From Syncephalastrum monosporum B8922 (taxonomy: Eukaryota; Mucoromycota; Mucoromycetes; Mucorales; Syncephalastraceae): 64,000 bases of DNA. Position numbers and translations under genes: made by a program. The notes beneath the pieces were generated by a model. It did not search any database and was not told the origin of the DNA. It saw only the letters and a program-made list of their open reading frames with translations. Each line of letters begins with the position of its first letter. Within the stretch, counting starts at the first letter, position 1. Positions 21,801-31,892 of the stretch are shown piece after piece. The stretch spans positions 62,001 to 126,000 of the forward strand of contig JNEN01000841.1 in assembly GCA_000697355.1 (NCBI GenBank), read 5' to 3'.

Positions 21801-22216
21801 ACAACGAAGGCTACACGACATCAATGCAGCGTATGCAGATGAACACTGACAAATTGAGTGAGGTGATCGAGAATAACGCAGCCGTACCAAAAACCATCTT
21901 GGCCTATCGAGAGCATCAAGTATGAATAACGTGCATTGTCGACAGACGGAAGAATGATCTCACTGTGAATTGATAGATGGACGCTGCGATTGTGCGTATC
22001 ATGAAGGCTCAAAGACAGCTTTCTCATTCTGCTCTCTTGAGCGAGGTGTTCCGTGAGATCCGGTTCCCCATAACTACACAAGATGTCAAAAATCGGATAG
22101 AGAGTCTACTACAGAAGTAAGCCAAACGACGAGCCAATGGACAATTTGATACTGATGTTTACTACAGGGAATTCATAAAGCGCACGGAGGACGATGGCTA
22201 CGAATACCTTGCATAG
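18848..22216 (+). CDS. CUL4: Cullin-4-type ubiquitin ligase scaffold
   Basis: Twenty exons join in frame to 797 residues: 18848-19070, 19121-19239, 19288-19391, 19439-19508, 19561-19628, 19685-19783, 19837-20144, 20197-20312, 20368-20424, 20474-20701, 20752-20804, 20851-20861, 20910-21017, 21065-21147, 21197-21301, 21351-21464, 21517-21628, 21693-21919, 21977-22116, 22168-22216. The order of motifs follows CUL4: GVFLYLDRTDAI and MGMSIFGQVYRR in the N-terminal repeats, YFKLLYKRDLAKRLLLD, ECGLAYTSALDGMLKDI, a cullin-homology core with LRRTLKSLACGK, and the neddylation site Lys in IVRIMKAQRQ before the winged-helix end. CUL4 scaffolds DDB1-based CRL4 ligases acting on chromatin. Two introns (20313-20367 and 21629-21692) must use GC donors to keep frame. 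One exon is only 11 nt. Confidence 0.93.
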
Positions 22217-22531
22217 GACTATTGAACAAATACATAGGTGTTTACTAAGTTTCTCAGGAACATTGTGAATTAGCGTTTCGTAATCCATTTTTGTCTATCA
22301 GTCGATACCGAATTTCCAAATTCTACAGTGGTGCGAATGGACGCAGAAAAGCTGCAAAGTGATCAAATGTATATTAGAGTCTGGATCTGTTAAGCTAGGG
22401 ATCGAGGTAGGTAATTTAGCCAAGGAGTCTATACTAGCCAGATGAAGATTGCTTAACGTGTCATTTTTGAACTACTCGGAAGGCTGTACTACCGTATAGA
22501 ACAATAACGATGGAATGCAAGAGTGGATCAT
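22217..22531. other. Convergent intergenic region between CUL4 and the ASCC1-like gene
   Basis: About 0.3 kb between two stop codons facing each other. No coding signal seen; likely both 3' untranslated regions. Confidence 0.5.
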
Positions 22532-23732
22532 TCAGGAACCATAAGCAGGGATGGAGCCTTCGCTGACGTAAGTGCCGTCGGGACCCACACGACCCATCCG
22601 CATCAAATGCAGCTTATCCAGTTGAGCCACGCCCAAGTCTATGTCACCGTATTCTTTCAGGATTGGCTGTGCGTCGAATGGGTGTCGTTTGCCGTCCTCA
22701 CTCTTGCGGTGGCTCGTGTTCACCAATGTAACGTGCATGTTTAGTGGTCGATTGTCCCGGACCATGAGGCCTTCTTCAGTCATCTTTTCGCGCAGAGCAG
22801 CTATAGAATAGGGTGTCAGTATGAGACGCTCATTCACTCCCGTCCTTGTACTTGCAGCAAAGCTCGAAAAGCACAGACTTTTTAGTCGCATCTGTGGATT
22901 CATCCCGAGGCTCCACGTAGAGGACATGTGCATTACTGTGGTTGGTTTGCATGGTCTGCAAGCCCTTGAGACGCACGGTCAAGGGCGATTTGACAAGACC
23001 GTTCACGATCTTGGGGCCTTCTTCTTTTAGAAACCTCACAGCCTTTTCGATCTCGGCCTGGTTCATGAGCTTGAAGACGCCAAGGGTGATATGGATATTG
23101 ACGGGTTGAACGAGAATAGAGGGGTCGAGTCCGGGGCATTTGAAGGTGGAGGAGAGGATGGACGACTGGAAGTCGGTAAGTTTGCGCGTGACGTAGGTCG
23201 AGGTGATGGGAAGTGACAGGAAATGGGTGGGTCGTGCACGGTCGTAGGCCTGTTTGATCGCATCCTCAATGACCTGCTTTGCTTTTTCAATCTTGTCCTG
23301 GGTGCCTTTGATCATGACCGTATCGCGTCCCTTGCTGATATCAATCCGTGCTCCCGTTTCTACCCGCAGTCGCTTAAGCGTGTTGCCACCGCGCCCTTTA
23401 CCGTGTTCCAGTTAGACAGCAGTATGGACATGTGCACGGCTATAGACCTACCGATAAGCATGCCATGGTGAGCAGGATTGACGGGATGATAGACGGTGAG
23501 GATCTCCTCGGTATAAATGGTACTGCCGTCGTCTGATTCGCCTACACAAGCTTATTATGAGAAACCCGTGACTTAAGGACGTGGGATTGCAAGTACTATC
23601 GGCTGCTGTGTCCTGGACAGTGGCGACTTGAGCAGCTTGCAACGAAGCGGTGGGTACACGGTAGGTTCGTCCCTTCACCTTGACGAGACTAATGCCTTGT
23701 AATGATTTACACACTCGTTGAGGACCTGCCAT
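22532..23732 (-). CDS. ASCC1-like protein: KH domain plus 2H phosphoesterase domain
   Basis: Four exons (23732-23597, 23541-23452, 23395-22856, 22800-22532) give 344 residues. A KH domain with its GxxG loop spans an intron (MLIGRGGNTLKRL, then ARIDISKGRDTVMIKGT). The C-terminal AKAP7/2H domain has both signature motifs, HITL (in VNIHITLGVFKL) and HVTL (in LNMHVTLVNT). This is the architecture of ASCC1, a member of the ASC-1/ASCC complex linked to alkylation repair and transcription. The intron at 22801-22855 needs a GC donor (GCAAGT): it gives residue spacing identical to ASCC1 between EL and GLMV. The nearest GT alternatives would be a 37-nt intron adding six residues or a frameshifting 51-nt intron. 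Confidence 0.88.
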
Positions 23733-24213
23733 TTCGAAAAGTGTACTGTATGTGGTTGAAGGCGTTCGGTGAAATAAAAAATAATTGGTCGTGCCGCCCG
23801 ACGCTTCGCTTTTGCATGATGAATCCACTGACAAAGTGTCTTGAAATGATATGATATAGCAACCATTCGACGTCGAATATATAATATATACTTCCCTAAA
23901 TACACCATCCCACTTAACAGCAGCAGGCAGGCCAATGCATCAATGTCAATTAATGGCAGCAAAGATGCAATACCATCGGCGTTATCACGGGTAGAAGAGA
24001 TATGTAAATACCGAGCAAGAGCAGCAGCAGTAAGAGAACACTTCATCTCTCGCAGGTGAAATCATTCAGCTTAATATCAGCTCAGTGGAAGTAACATTTA
24101 GACAAGGAAGACTATGAAGTCAAATGGTAGAGAGAAAAAGGCAGTCTGTTTGTTCTGAGCTTCGATTTACGACAACAATATTAAGGCAGTGGAGCAAAAA
24201 ATGACAGGCATCA
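23733..24213. other. Divergent promoter region
   Basis: About 0.5 kb between the start codons of the ASCC1-like gene (minus) and the flavin-reductase gene (plus), so it likely carries both promoters. An AT-rich TATAATATATA stretch lies at 23878-23890. No coding pattern seen. Confidence 0.5.
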
Positions 24214-25215
24214 ATGTTTTTGGGTGTGAGGCTTTCAATCGCCGGGGTACGACCATGGTCTGGGATTGCAGCAAGGATAAGGCATTCGTCAAGCGATGCT
24301 GTGTCTGAAGAGGTTAGGAAGGTTATGCGGCGCGTGCCTCAACCGGTGGTGGTTGTGACAACAGCCGACAAGAAAGACGACGTGTGGCATAGACGGGGCA
24401 TTACCGTGTCGTCGTTTACACCTATAAGCCTGCATCCAGAGCCCATTGTATCTTTTTGCGTTCGCATCCCCTCGCGTGCGTCCGAGGTACTTCATTCATC
24501 GGGTGGTATGGTAGTCAACATCCTCAGCCACGAGCAAGTGCGGCAGTCGGTTGCGTTCTCGTCGCCCAACCAGGCCGACCAATTTAAAGACGTGCCCTTC
24601 TACGACGATCCGACGACAGGACAGCCTGTGCTGATGGGTACCATCGGATCGATGCACTGCAAGGTGTCGCAAGTGTTGGAATTGGGTGACCATGAGCTGT
24701 GGATTACGCGGGTGTGCAAGGTCGACCAAGGCGTAGGCACCCAGCATGGCCGGCGCGAAGAAACTCAGCCTCTGCTGTACCATGACCGCATGTACCGCAG
24801 CGTGGGTGAGCAAGTCTTCATGAAGGCATTCGAGGAAGCCTCGCTCGATACGAAGCTATGGACGCATCGTGCACACGTCCGCATGGCCTGGAACTACCTT
24901 CGCGAGGAAGGCAGAGACAAGGCGAGCCCGATTATCAAGGAGACCATCCGCCGTCATTTCGAGTCCAATCCCAACACAAAACAAAGATACCACGACACTC
25001 TCACCATTTTCTATATTCATCTTGTCGATGTCGCTGTCACACAGAACCCGGAAGTCGATGACTTCTTCGATTTCATCGAGCGATATCCGCAGCTCACCGA
25101 CCGCGGGGCCATTTACGAATACTATTCGCATGATTGCCTTAAATCTGCAGAGGCTCGCAATCACTATGTGCCACCCGACCTGAAACCATTGCCGACGAAG
25201 CTGAAGTGTATATAG
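24214..25215 (+). CDS. Flavin reductase-like FMN-binding domain fused to a second helical domain, probably mitochondrial
   Basis: Intronless, 333 residues. The first ~30 residues are Arg/Ser-rich and lack acids (MFLGVRLSIAGVRPWSGIAA), like a mitochondrial presequence. Residues about 35-195 match the flavin-reductase-like split-barrel fold: VPQPVVVVTTAD, GITVSSFTPISLHPEPIVSF, MVVNILSHEQ, and a late HDRMYRSVG. Residues about 215-325 form a second, helical domain starting LWTHRAHVRMAWNYLREEG and containing YHDTLTIFYIHLVD and a VPPDLKPLP end. From memory this resembles free-standing bacterial proteins of unknown function with a WTHxxHxxxAWxYL start. The donor of electrons and the substrate are unknown. 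The joined domains and absence of introns among intron-rich neighbours are compatible with bacterial ancestry, but codon use does not look foreign by eye. Confidence 0.8.
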   Translation: MFLGVRLSIAGVRPWSGIAARIRHSSSDAVSEEVRKVMRRVPQPVVVVTTADKKDDVWHRRGITVSSFTPISLHPEPIVSFCVRIPSRASEVLHSSGGMVVNILSHEQVRQSVAFSSPNQADQFKDVPFYDDPTTGQPVLMGTIGSMHCKVSQVLELGDHELWITRVCKVDQGVGTQHGRREETQPLLYHDRMYRSVGEQVFMKAFEEASLDTKLWTHRAHVRMAWNYLREEGRDKASPIIKETIRRHFESNPNTKQRYHDTLTIFYIHLVDVAVTQNPEVDDFFDFIERYPQLTDRGAIYEYYSHDCLKSAEARNHYVPPDLKPLPTKLKCI

Positions 25216-25617
25216 AAGTAAAAATAGAAATGAAAATAAAGCAAGACACATCCATGTGCATTGGCGCACGGGCGGCGCTTGCGAGTAAACAGATCCTAAT
25301 TAACAATGCAATGCGTCCTAACCAGTTTCTATTGATGCTTCTTCACGATGGGTTACAAAGACACTCCTGGCTACTAAATGGGATGTTGATGAAAAAGGAT
25401 ATCCTTTAAACAGGAATAAACATAACATGTAGACCCACAGACAGCATTGGGTGGCACAGTGTAAATAAGAACAAATGCCATAGTTTCACAGGGTTATGTA
25501 TCCTTATATTTACCCATCCGGGAATCCGCTGCCTTATAAAGACGTGTCTTCCCCGCTGAATTCTTTCCACACCACGCCTTTCTCCTTCATACTGCTCATT
25601 CGACGCTTTGAAGGGCA
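25216..25617. other. Intergenic region before PFF1
   Basis: About 0.4 kb: 3' end of the flavin-reductase gene (AATAAAG at about 25234) and the PFF1 promoter region. No coding pattern seen. Confidence 0.45.
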
Positions 25618-28599
25618 ATGCCGTATGAGAACGACGTAACAGAGCAGACCCCTCTGCTGAACGACCCCAATCAGCAGGGATCGTCTGTGCAGAAACAATA
25701 CCAAGCCCGAATCCCCAATGCCAGCTCAACCTCGAGCGCCGTTCCCACAACTACGACCCGCCGGTCACCCCTAAAGTCGTATATCTACCTCTTTGCTGTT
25801 ATTGCCGTCGTCGTACTCTCGGTCTTTGCCGTGTGCGCACCGCTTCCCGTCGCCTTGTCCGACACGGCCGCAGAAGCAAAACACGACTTTGCCGGTCTGC
25901 ACGCCTACAACGCCTATCTGAGCCACTTGACCGAGCCGCACTCTGTAAATTCGCGTGCAATTATCCGCATGCAGCAATGGCTGGGCGATTTGGCAGGCGA
26001 GTTCCAGCTCGAAGCCAAGGCAAACGGACTGAACCTCGACGTGATCGTGAACGATACCACGCGTACCGTCATCCGCCAGGATTGGTTTGCCGACAGTAAG
26101 TGGGATAAAAGTTTTTTTTTTTTTTTTGTTTCTGTATAGCACGCATGGACCCTGTGTCGCTCATATTTTCATTCTTAGACGAGCAGTGGTTTGTCGAATC
26201 CCGGAATGTCATCCTCCGTCTCCGTGGCCAGTCCAAGCGCGATGAAGCCCTTCTCCTCAATGCCCATTATGGCAAGTTGTACTTTGGCCAAACGCACCGT
26301 GCGTAATTGCTGACTCAAATTCATCTACATATAGATGCTGTTCCCGCCGCTTATGGTGTCACTGACAATGGCGCTGGTGTCGCCACGTTACTCGAATTGA
26401 TCCGTTACTTTATTCGTCACCCTCCGCAACACGATATTATTTTCCTGTTCAACAACTTTGAAGAGGGCGGTCTAGTCGGTGCTAAACAGTTTATTAAGCA
26501 TCCATGGTTCAAGTCAGTCAAAATGTTTATTAATCTTGGTAAGACTAGAAAAATTGGGTGCCTGTGGTGTTGGTTGCTTAATCTTCTACTGTCTGTAGAG
26601 GGTGCAGGTGCAGGTGGTAGAGCCCTTCTTTTCCGCTGCAGCAGCCTGGAAGCGTCGAAGCTGTTTTCCAAGGCCAAACTTGCCAATGCCAGCCCGCTTG
26701 GCAATGACATGTTCCGTCTCGGTTTGATCAAAAGGTACAATTACAGGCGCATATGTTGCCAAGCACTCGGAATTGACGTGTACTTTGACTGATGATTTTC
26801 CCCCCGTGATAACAGCGATACCGATTATACCATATTTAACAAGGAAGGCGTCCCTGGCATGGACATTGCTTTCTATAAGCCGCGTTCCCACTACCACACA
26901 CCGCGTGATAATCTGGAGAACTTTACACCAGGCGCGCTTCAGCACATGGGTCACATTGCCCTGACCGTGATACGAGCTATAGATGCACAGGAGAACTTTT
27001 TAATGATGGAGCACGACCAGAACCCAGTCTACTACGATATTGTTGACCAATTCACATTCGCATACAGCTTCCGAACCATGTTCTGGACTCACGTGGCTGC
27101 TTTTGTGATGGCTCCTGTCATTGGTATCGTCTGGACCCTGGGCGCTGCTGCTAGTACTGATCGTGTCAAGACCCTTGGCCGACGGTGTCTCTCAACCATG
27201 CATGGAACTTGCGCTACCTTTGTCGCCTTTGTATTCATTACTGTCTTTAATGGCATTGCCTCGGCCCTGATGGTCAAATCTAACCCCTTGGTATGTCAAA
27301 CTGGCTTACCCTATGTACGATCTCTCATGTTTTTGCTCTAGATGACGTACGGTAATGCTTTTCCTGCTGCGCTTTACCTGGCATCGGCAGGTCTCTTTGG
27401 CCTTATCCTCTCGCAGATATTTTGCGACAACATCTCCAACAACCAAAAAAGGACCTTGACGGCGGTTGAAACCAGTCTTGATGGTCTGACCGTGTTCTGG
27501 TCTTTGCTGATGGTCCTCAGTGCCTACCTTGCCGCGAAACATGTCGCTTTCTTCTATTACGCTATCTTCATATTTTCAGGCAACCTCCTCGGCTCCATTC
27601 TGTACCGTGCTCTTCCCGCTGAAAGCCGTCTGCGTACGCCACTTGTCTTTTTGGTACAGGTTGGCCTGCCCCTAGTTGTCTGCGTGGACCAACTTTTCAT
27701 GACCCTGGATGCTATGCGGCACGCTCCGGTCGACGGTACTCCCGAGATTGCTGGTATGTACATTAAAAAAAGGCGGATGTTATGCTCACTAACATTTTGC
27801 AGTCTTTGCTTTGATGTCACTCCCCTTGTCCATTATCGTACTGCAGCTCCTTCCTTGGGTCCATAAGGCTGGCGAGAAGGGAAGCGCGCTCCTTAGCATT
27901 GGCGCAGTGTTGGTCTTCTTCTTTGCTGTATGCATCGTCCTGCCACCCTTCAATGCGTCCTGGTCCCCCAACAAGGTCACATTCAACCAGGATTACACCG
28001 CAGGCGATGCGTTGGCCTCGGTGACGATGACGTTTGCGGCCGGTCTGCCCGGCGTCCTGAAGCAGGTTTTGCCTGCGAATGAGACAGAAACGATGTCGTG
28101 CGAACCTCATCCCAAGAAGCCTAACCTGCAACAGTGCATTTATCAGACGGATCTGCTGCCCAAATACGGTGCGGAACAAGGCGAGTTCAGCTTTGGATTG
28201 GTAGACAAGAATTGTAAGGATGGCCTCTGTGTTGCGAATGGCGTCTTTACGGCCAAGAATAGCCTGCTGTGTCGCATCCGTTTTGATATGGGCGGTCGCA
28301 ATGGTACTCACATCCGCCATGCGTGGGTGAATGGTCTCAAGACAGCGGATATTTCAGAAGAAGAAGGTATCAATACTCTGATGACATACCACCTCAACTA
28401 CGGTGACCCCGTGCACTGGGGAGTTGCGTACCTTGATAACGCGACGGTGGTGGCGTCGCACCACTGCTTCTATGATGAGTGGAGCCAGGACGAGATGCCG
28501 GCGTGGTCGCGCCTCCTAAAGAAGCTGCCCGAGGATTACACGATGTTTATCCGCGGTCAAGGCCTTGCTAGCGTTTACTATGGCGATCTTGAGCTGTAG
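25618..28599 (+). CDS. PFF1: Vacuolar membrane M28 metallopeptidase Pff1
   Basis: Seven exons (25618-26095, 26179-26271, 26335-26538, 26599-26734, 26816-27290, 27342-27753, 27803-28599) give 864 residues. A cytosolic N-terminus precedes one membrane helix ([17 protein letters not shown]). The luminal M28 peptidase follows with zinc-ligand motifs [31 protein letters not shown] and [11 protein letters not shown]. Then come a multi-span membrane region and a C-terminal luminal domain with many Asn-X-Thr sites. This is the layout of yeast Pff1, a vacuolar membrane protease of unknown physiological substrate. The codon for the zinc-binding Asp of HYD is split by intron 26272-26334, which must use a GC donor (GCAAGT). 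The first intron carries a 15-T run. Confidence 0.93.
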
Positions 28600-28744
28600 A
28601 AATCTTGTTCTCTGCTTTTCTCGCTTAGCGCATGAATACACATATTTTCTTATGTATATAAACTATTTTTCCCCTCATGTAGATGATGGAAAGCAAAATA
28701 ATTCTAATGTGCGTTTTGAATTGGAGGGCGAACAAACAAAATCG

Positions 28745-30158
28745 ATGCTTCAGGCTCAGAACAGCTGGGCTTTCTTTGTGCCCGACATGCAACAGGATCA
28801 ACAAGATCAGCAGCAGCAAGAATATTACGCCCAACTGCAACAGCAGCAGCAGCAGCAGCAGCCTCTACAGAACGATAGTCACTCAGTTATTCTTGTCACG
28901 GCCGGCTACGATAACACCATTCGCTTCTGGGAGGCATTAAGCGGAATATGTTCACGCACCATCAAGCACCCCGACTCGGTACGTCTCCCCAATCACTGTT
29001 GTTGCAAGTGTACTCATCGATTCCACATTACTAGCAAGTCAATCGTCTCTGTATATCGCCTGATAAGACTATTCTTGCTGCAGCGGGTAAGCCTTATTTG
29101 GGGAGTCTCTTTGGGGTTCCTGAAGCGTCTTGGCGAACATGCCGCCTTTAAATGCTAGGAAATCATTCTGTACGTCTCTATGATATCAACAGCCCCAACG
29201 AAAACCCCTTTGTCGTATTTGGTGAGCACACTGGCAATATCACTGCAACCGGGTTCCATGGCGAGGGCCGTTGGATGTTTACGGCCAGTGAAGATGGTCA
29301 TCTCAAGATTTGGGACACAAGGTAAAGCAAAAGCAGAACAACGGCATGCAGACGGAAGCTGATAGAGCCCCCTGTTTATCAGATCTGGGCGGAACCCTGT
29401 CTTGACGCGTAACTTTGGTAATGGCGCGCCCATCAATGACGCCGTGATGCACCCAAACCAGGGTGAACTGGTGACGTGCGATCAGAATGGCAGCGTCAAG
29501 ATATGGGACCTGGCTGCGCATGCATGCACCCACGAACTCGTCCCCGAGGAGGGCGTAGCCATGCGATCGGTGAGTGTCGCGTCAGACGGATCCCTCATGG
29601 TGGCCTGTAACAACAAGGTATGCACTCGTTCATCCAGAGAGGCTCTCTAATAAGAGCTCCGTCTTAGGGCAACTGCTATGTGTGGAAAATGTCGAGTACG
29701 ACCTCGGATAACCCAGAGATCTCGCCTGTCAAGACTTTTGCTGCGCACTCGGATTACATTGTACGATGTGTCCTCAGCCCAGATACAAAGTAAGCCTTAC
29801 GAGCAAATAGCACCAGCACCAGCGACTTAATCCGCCCTACAGGTTACTGGCGACATGTTCGGCTGACAAGACGGTCAAAATTTGGAACACCGAGCGCGAT
29901 TTTGAGCTCGTGTTGACGCTTCAAGGTCATCAACGCTGGGTGTGGGACTGTGCCTTCTCGGCCGATTCAGCGTACTTGGTAACAGGTGAGTCAAAAGCGT
30001 TATGCACTATGTGTTTATTAACGCAAGGAGCAGCTTCTTCGGACCACGTGGCGCGGTTGTGGGAACTGGTGCAAGGGGAGACGATCCGTCAGTACAACGG
30101 ACACCACAAGGCGGCGGTGTGTGTAGCACTTAATGACCTCTCCGTAGCCTATGCCTAA
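28745..30158 (+). CDS. LST8: LST8, WD40 subunit of TOR complexes, with a Gln-rich N-terminal extension
   Basis: Seven exons (28745-28978, 29035-29086, 29159-29321, 29383-29617, 29668-29789, 29843-29985, 30034-30158) give 357 residues. The WD repeats are near-identical to known Lst8: [73 protein letters not shown] and [11 protein letters not shown]. Lst8 binds the TOR kinase domain in TORC1 and TORC2. Other Lst8 proteins start with Met just before VILV. Here that Met is absent and the frame runs upstream through a CAG-rich tract to an ATG at 28745 (another at 28790), adding about 45 residues. The gene begins 145 bases after the PFF1 stop in the same direction. Confidence 0.95.
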
Positions 30159-30375
30159 TTATTCATCGTTTTCCTTCCTTTCCTCGCTGCTGCCGGCCGG
30201 CACACTTTCTTTTTTTTCTCTTTCTCTCTCTTCTTTCCTTTTCCTCCAACGCAAAGGACCGCACTGATACCAACACGCATCGTTTCTCCTTCTTTCTTGT
30301 GCTTGCTGCCATGGCGCAACATCCGTGTGTGTGTGTGTGAGACAGAGAGAGAGAGAGGTCAAGGCTGGGCCACAA
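30159..30375. repeat. Intergenic TC-rich and (TG)n(AG)n simple repeats
   Basis: Between the converging LST8 and PIG-H genes lies a CT-rich stretch (about 30205-30245) and a (TG)n run passing into (AG)n near 30327-30358. No coding signal. Confidence 0.6.
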
Positions 30376-31108
30376 CTACATGGGCTCTTTCTCTTTGAGT
30401 GCATCTAGGTGGGTCGGCTGCGAGAACATGATGGCGCGGGTCCCCCAAAACACTTCGAGCAACACAGGGCGTAACCGAGGCAAGAGGTGCTGTCATTCAT
30501 TGATGTGCATACATGAGAAACGGGCGGTAGAATCATTTGGAGAGCGTACCTTAAAGACGACGACCATCTTGTCCTGGTTCTTTATAAGAATCGCCAAGTA
30601 GGACTTGATCTGCCACATAGTGATACCTTCATTGATGACAATGTCATCAATCTTGTGTTTATCGATGAAGAGCAGCTCGCCGCGGCCGCCCCAATAGGTC
30701 GTGCGCACTTGGATACCGACGTCGCGCATCACCAGGATGCTCTCTGTTGTTCCACTATGAGTACCCGGGGGGGGGGGTTTACGGTGGAAGCCCGTACCTT
30801 CTTTGACAACGCGCGTCTTGAGCCAGAGCCACAAGGCACATGCTCCGAACCAGTAATAGTAATCATTGATATTAAGGTTACCGAGGGTGCGAGGCAGCGG
30901 CTGCGCCATGCATAGATAGTTTAGTTTAATAGTATATCAAAAACTGAGGACATACCAAGAGCAGGCGTAGACTGGCAGACAAGGCAATGAAGATGAGGTC
31001 AGAAGGGCCGAAAAAGCCAGACGAGGAAGTGACAATGTACTCGCGTGCAAATGAACCGGGTAATTCACGGCAGGTCAAGATGCCCGCCATCTCCGAATCG
31101 TCGCTCAT
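30376..31108 (-). CDS. PIG-H, subunit of the GPI-GlcNAc transferase
   Basis: Four exons (31108-30956, 30900-30798, 30743-30550, 30489-30376) give 187 residues. The N-terminal part has two hydrophobic stretches (DLIFIALSASLRLLL and YYYWFGACALWLWL) forming a membrane hairpin. The conserved PIG-H domain follows: ESILVMRDVGIQVRTTY, FIDKHKIDDIVINEGI, and LLPRLRPVLLEVFWGTRAI. PIG-H/Gpi15 is part of the ER complex that starts GPI-anchor synthesis by adding GlcNAc to phosphatidylinositol. The 54-nt intron 30744-30797 contains an uninterrupted run of 11 G (plus strand). An acceptor 11 bases earlier would break the frame, so the later CAG acceptor is used, giving VVKEESILV as expected. Confidence 0.88.
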
Positions 31109-31382
31109 TCAGCACGAACAGAGAGTACACTGAATAGAAACAAGGCAAGGCAAGGTAAGGTAAGCTCAGTGAGTCGACTAGAAACAAAGTTATGTGTATG
31201 GGAGTGAAGGGCGGAGGTGGCAGGCAGTAGGAGTATGCATGCGCCACACACACATTTCCAGACAGCAGCGCATATTTGCATCCGAATCTTTTTTTCTGTT
31301 GCTTTGTCTCTCATTACCACCGTTTTCTCATACACGCAGAATAACTCTGCCATTATCGTCCTCTTTTTTATGCGCTTTTATT

Positions 31383-31892
31383 TCATTTTGATTCGACTAG
31401 GTATCGTTGCTGCTGTTGCTGCTGGCTTTGTTCCTCTTTTGGTGGGTATTCTTCCTTGGTTACTACCACTTCTTCCCTGATGAGCGGTATAGCTTCTTCG
31501 GGCTTTATTCTCGTTGGTTGCGGTGTCCGTGGTTCCTCAAGTTGTGAATGCTGTTGTGATTTTTGCGGTAGATGTTGCTGTTGCTGATGCTGTTGCTGTT
31601 GTGATGGTGGTGGTGGAAGTATGTGTGGCTGCTGAAGTTGCTGCTGGTCTCGTTGTCGCTGTTGACTGTTTTCCTCCATAACGCGAGGGCAGCGAGGCCG
31701 ATGCCGAACCAGACTATCCTTTCTGGAAAATGTCCTGCTGCAGAGTTTGCACTCGATGCGATCCTTATCGTGGCGAGCCTTTTCGTGGCGCACAAGGTCG
31801 CGTTTGCGGCTAAATTCGGCTTTGCAGGCCGGACAAATGGCTGCGATCCGGAGTGTATTTGACGTGCTCGTCCTAGGCGTGTTCGCAGTCAT
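31383..31892 (-). CDS. C2H2 zinc-finger protein
   Basis: Intronless, 169 residues. Two adjacent classical fingers lie near residues 20-70: CPACKAEFSRKRDLVRHEKA and CKLCSRTFSRKDSLVRHRP, each with paired Cys and a following His (second finger ends H-x3-C). The C-terminal half is Gln-rich (CAG/CAA repeats), then acidic and Lys/Glu-rich, which fits a transactivation region. It is a probable DNA-binding regulator of unknown targets. The finger linkers resemble those of fungal C2H2 factors such as Msn2/4-type proteins, but the recognition residues are not enough to name an ortholog. It could be the last exon of a longer gene, but the Met opening sits well and no strong acceptor was seen upstream. 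Confidence 0.7.
   Translation of the reverse strand: MTANTPRTSTSNTLRIAAICPACKAEFSRKRDLVRHEKARHDKDRIECKLCSRTFSRKDSLVRHRPRCPRVMEENSQQRQRDQQQLQQPHILPPPPSQQQQHQQQQHLPQKSQQHSQLEEPRTPQPTRIKPEEAIPLIREEVVVTKEEYPPKEEQSQQQQQQRYLVESK

Noticed and set aside
22801..22837. 37-nt GT-AG intron in the ASCC1-like gene
   Set aside because: Too short compared with all other well-supported introns and inserts six residues absent from ASCC1; the GC-AG alternative fits better. Kept only as a possible isoform.
30744..30797. Possible frameshift in PIG-H at a G11 run
   Set aside because: An acceptor 11 bases further on (CAG) restores frame and gives the expected VVKEESILV junction, so no error needs to be assumed.
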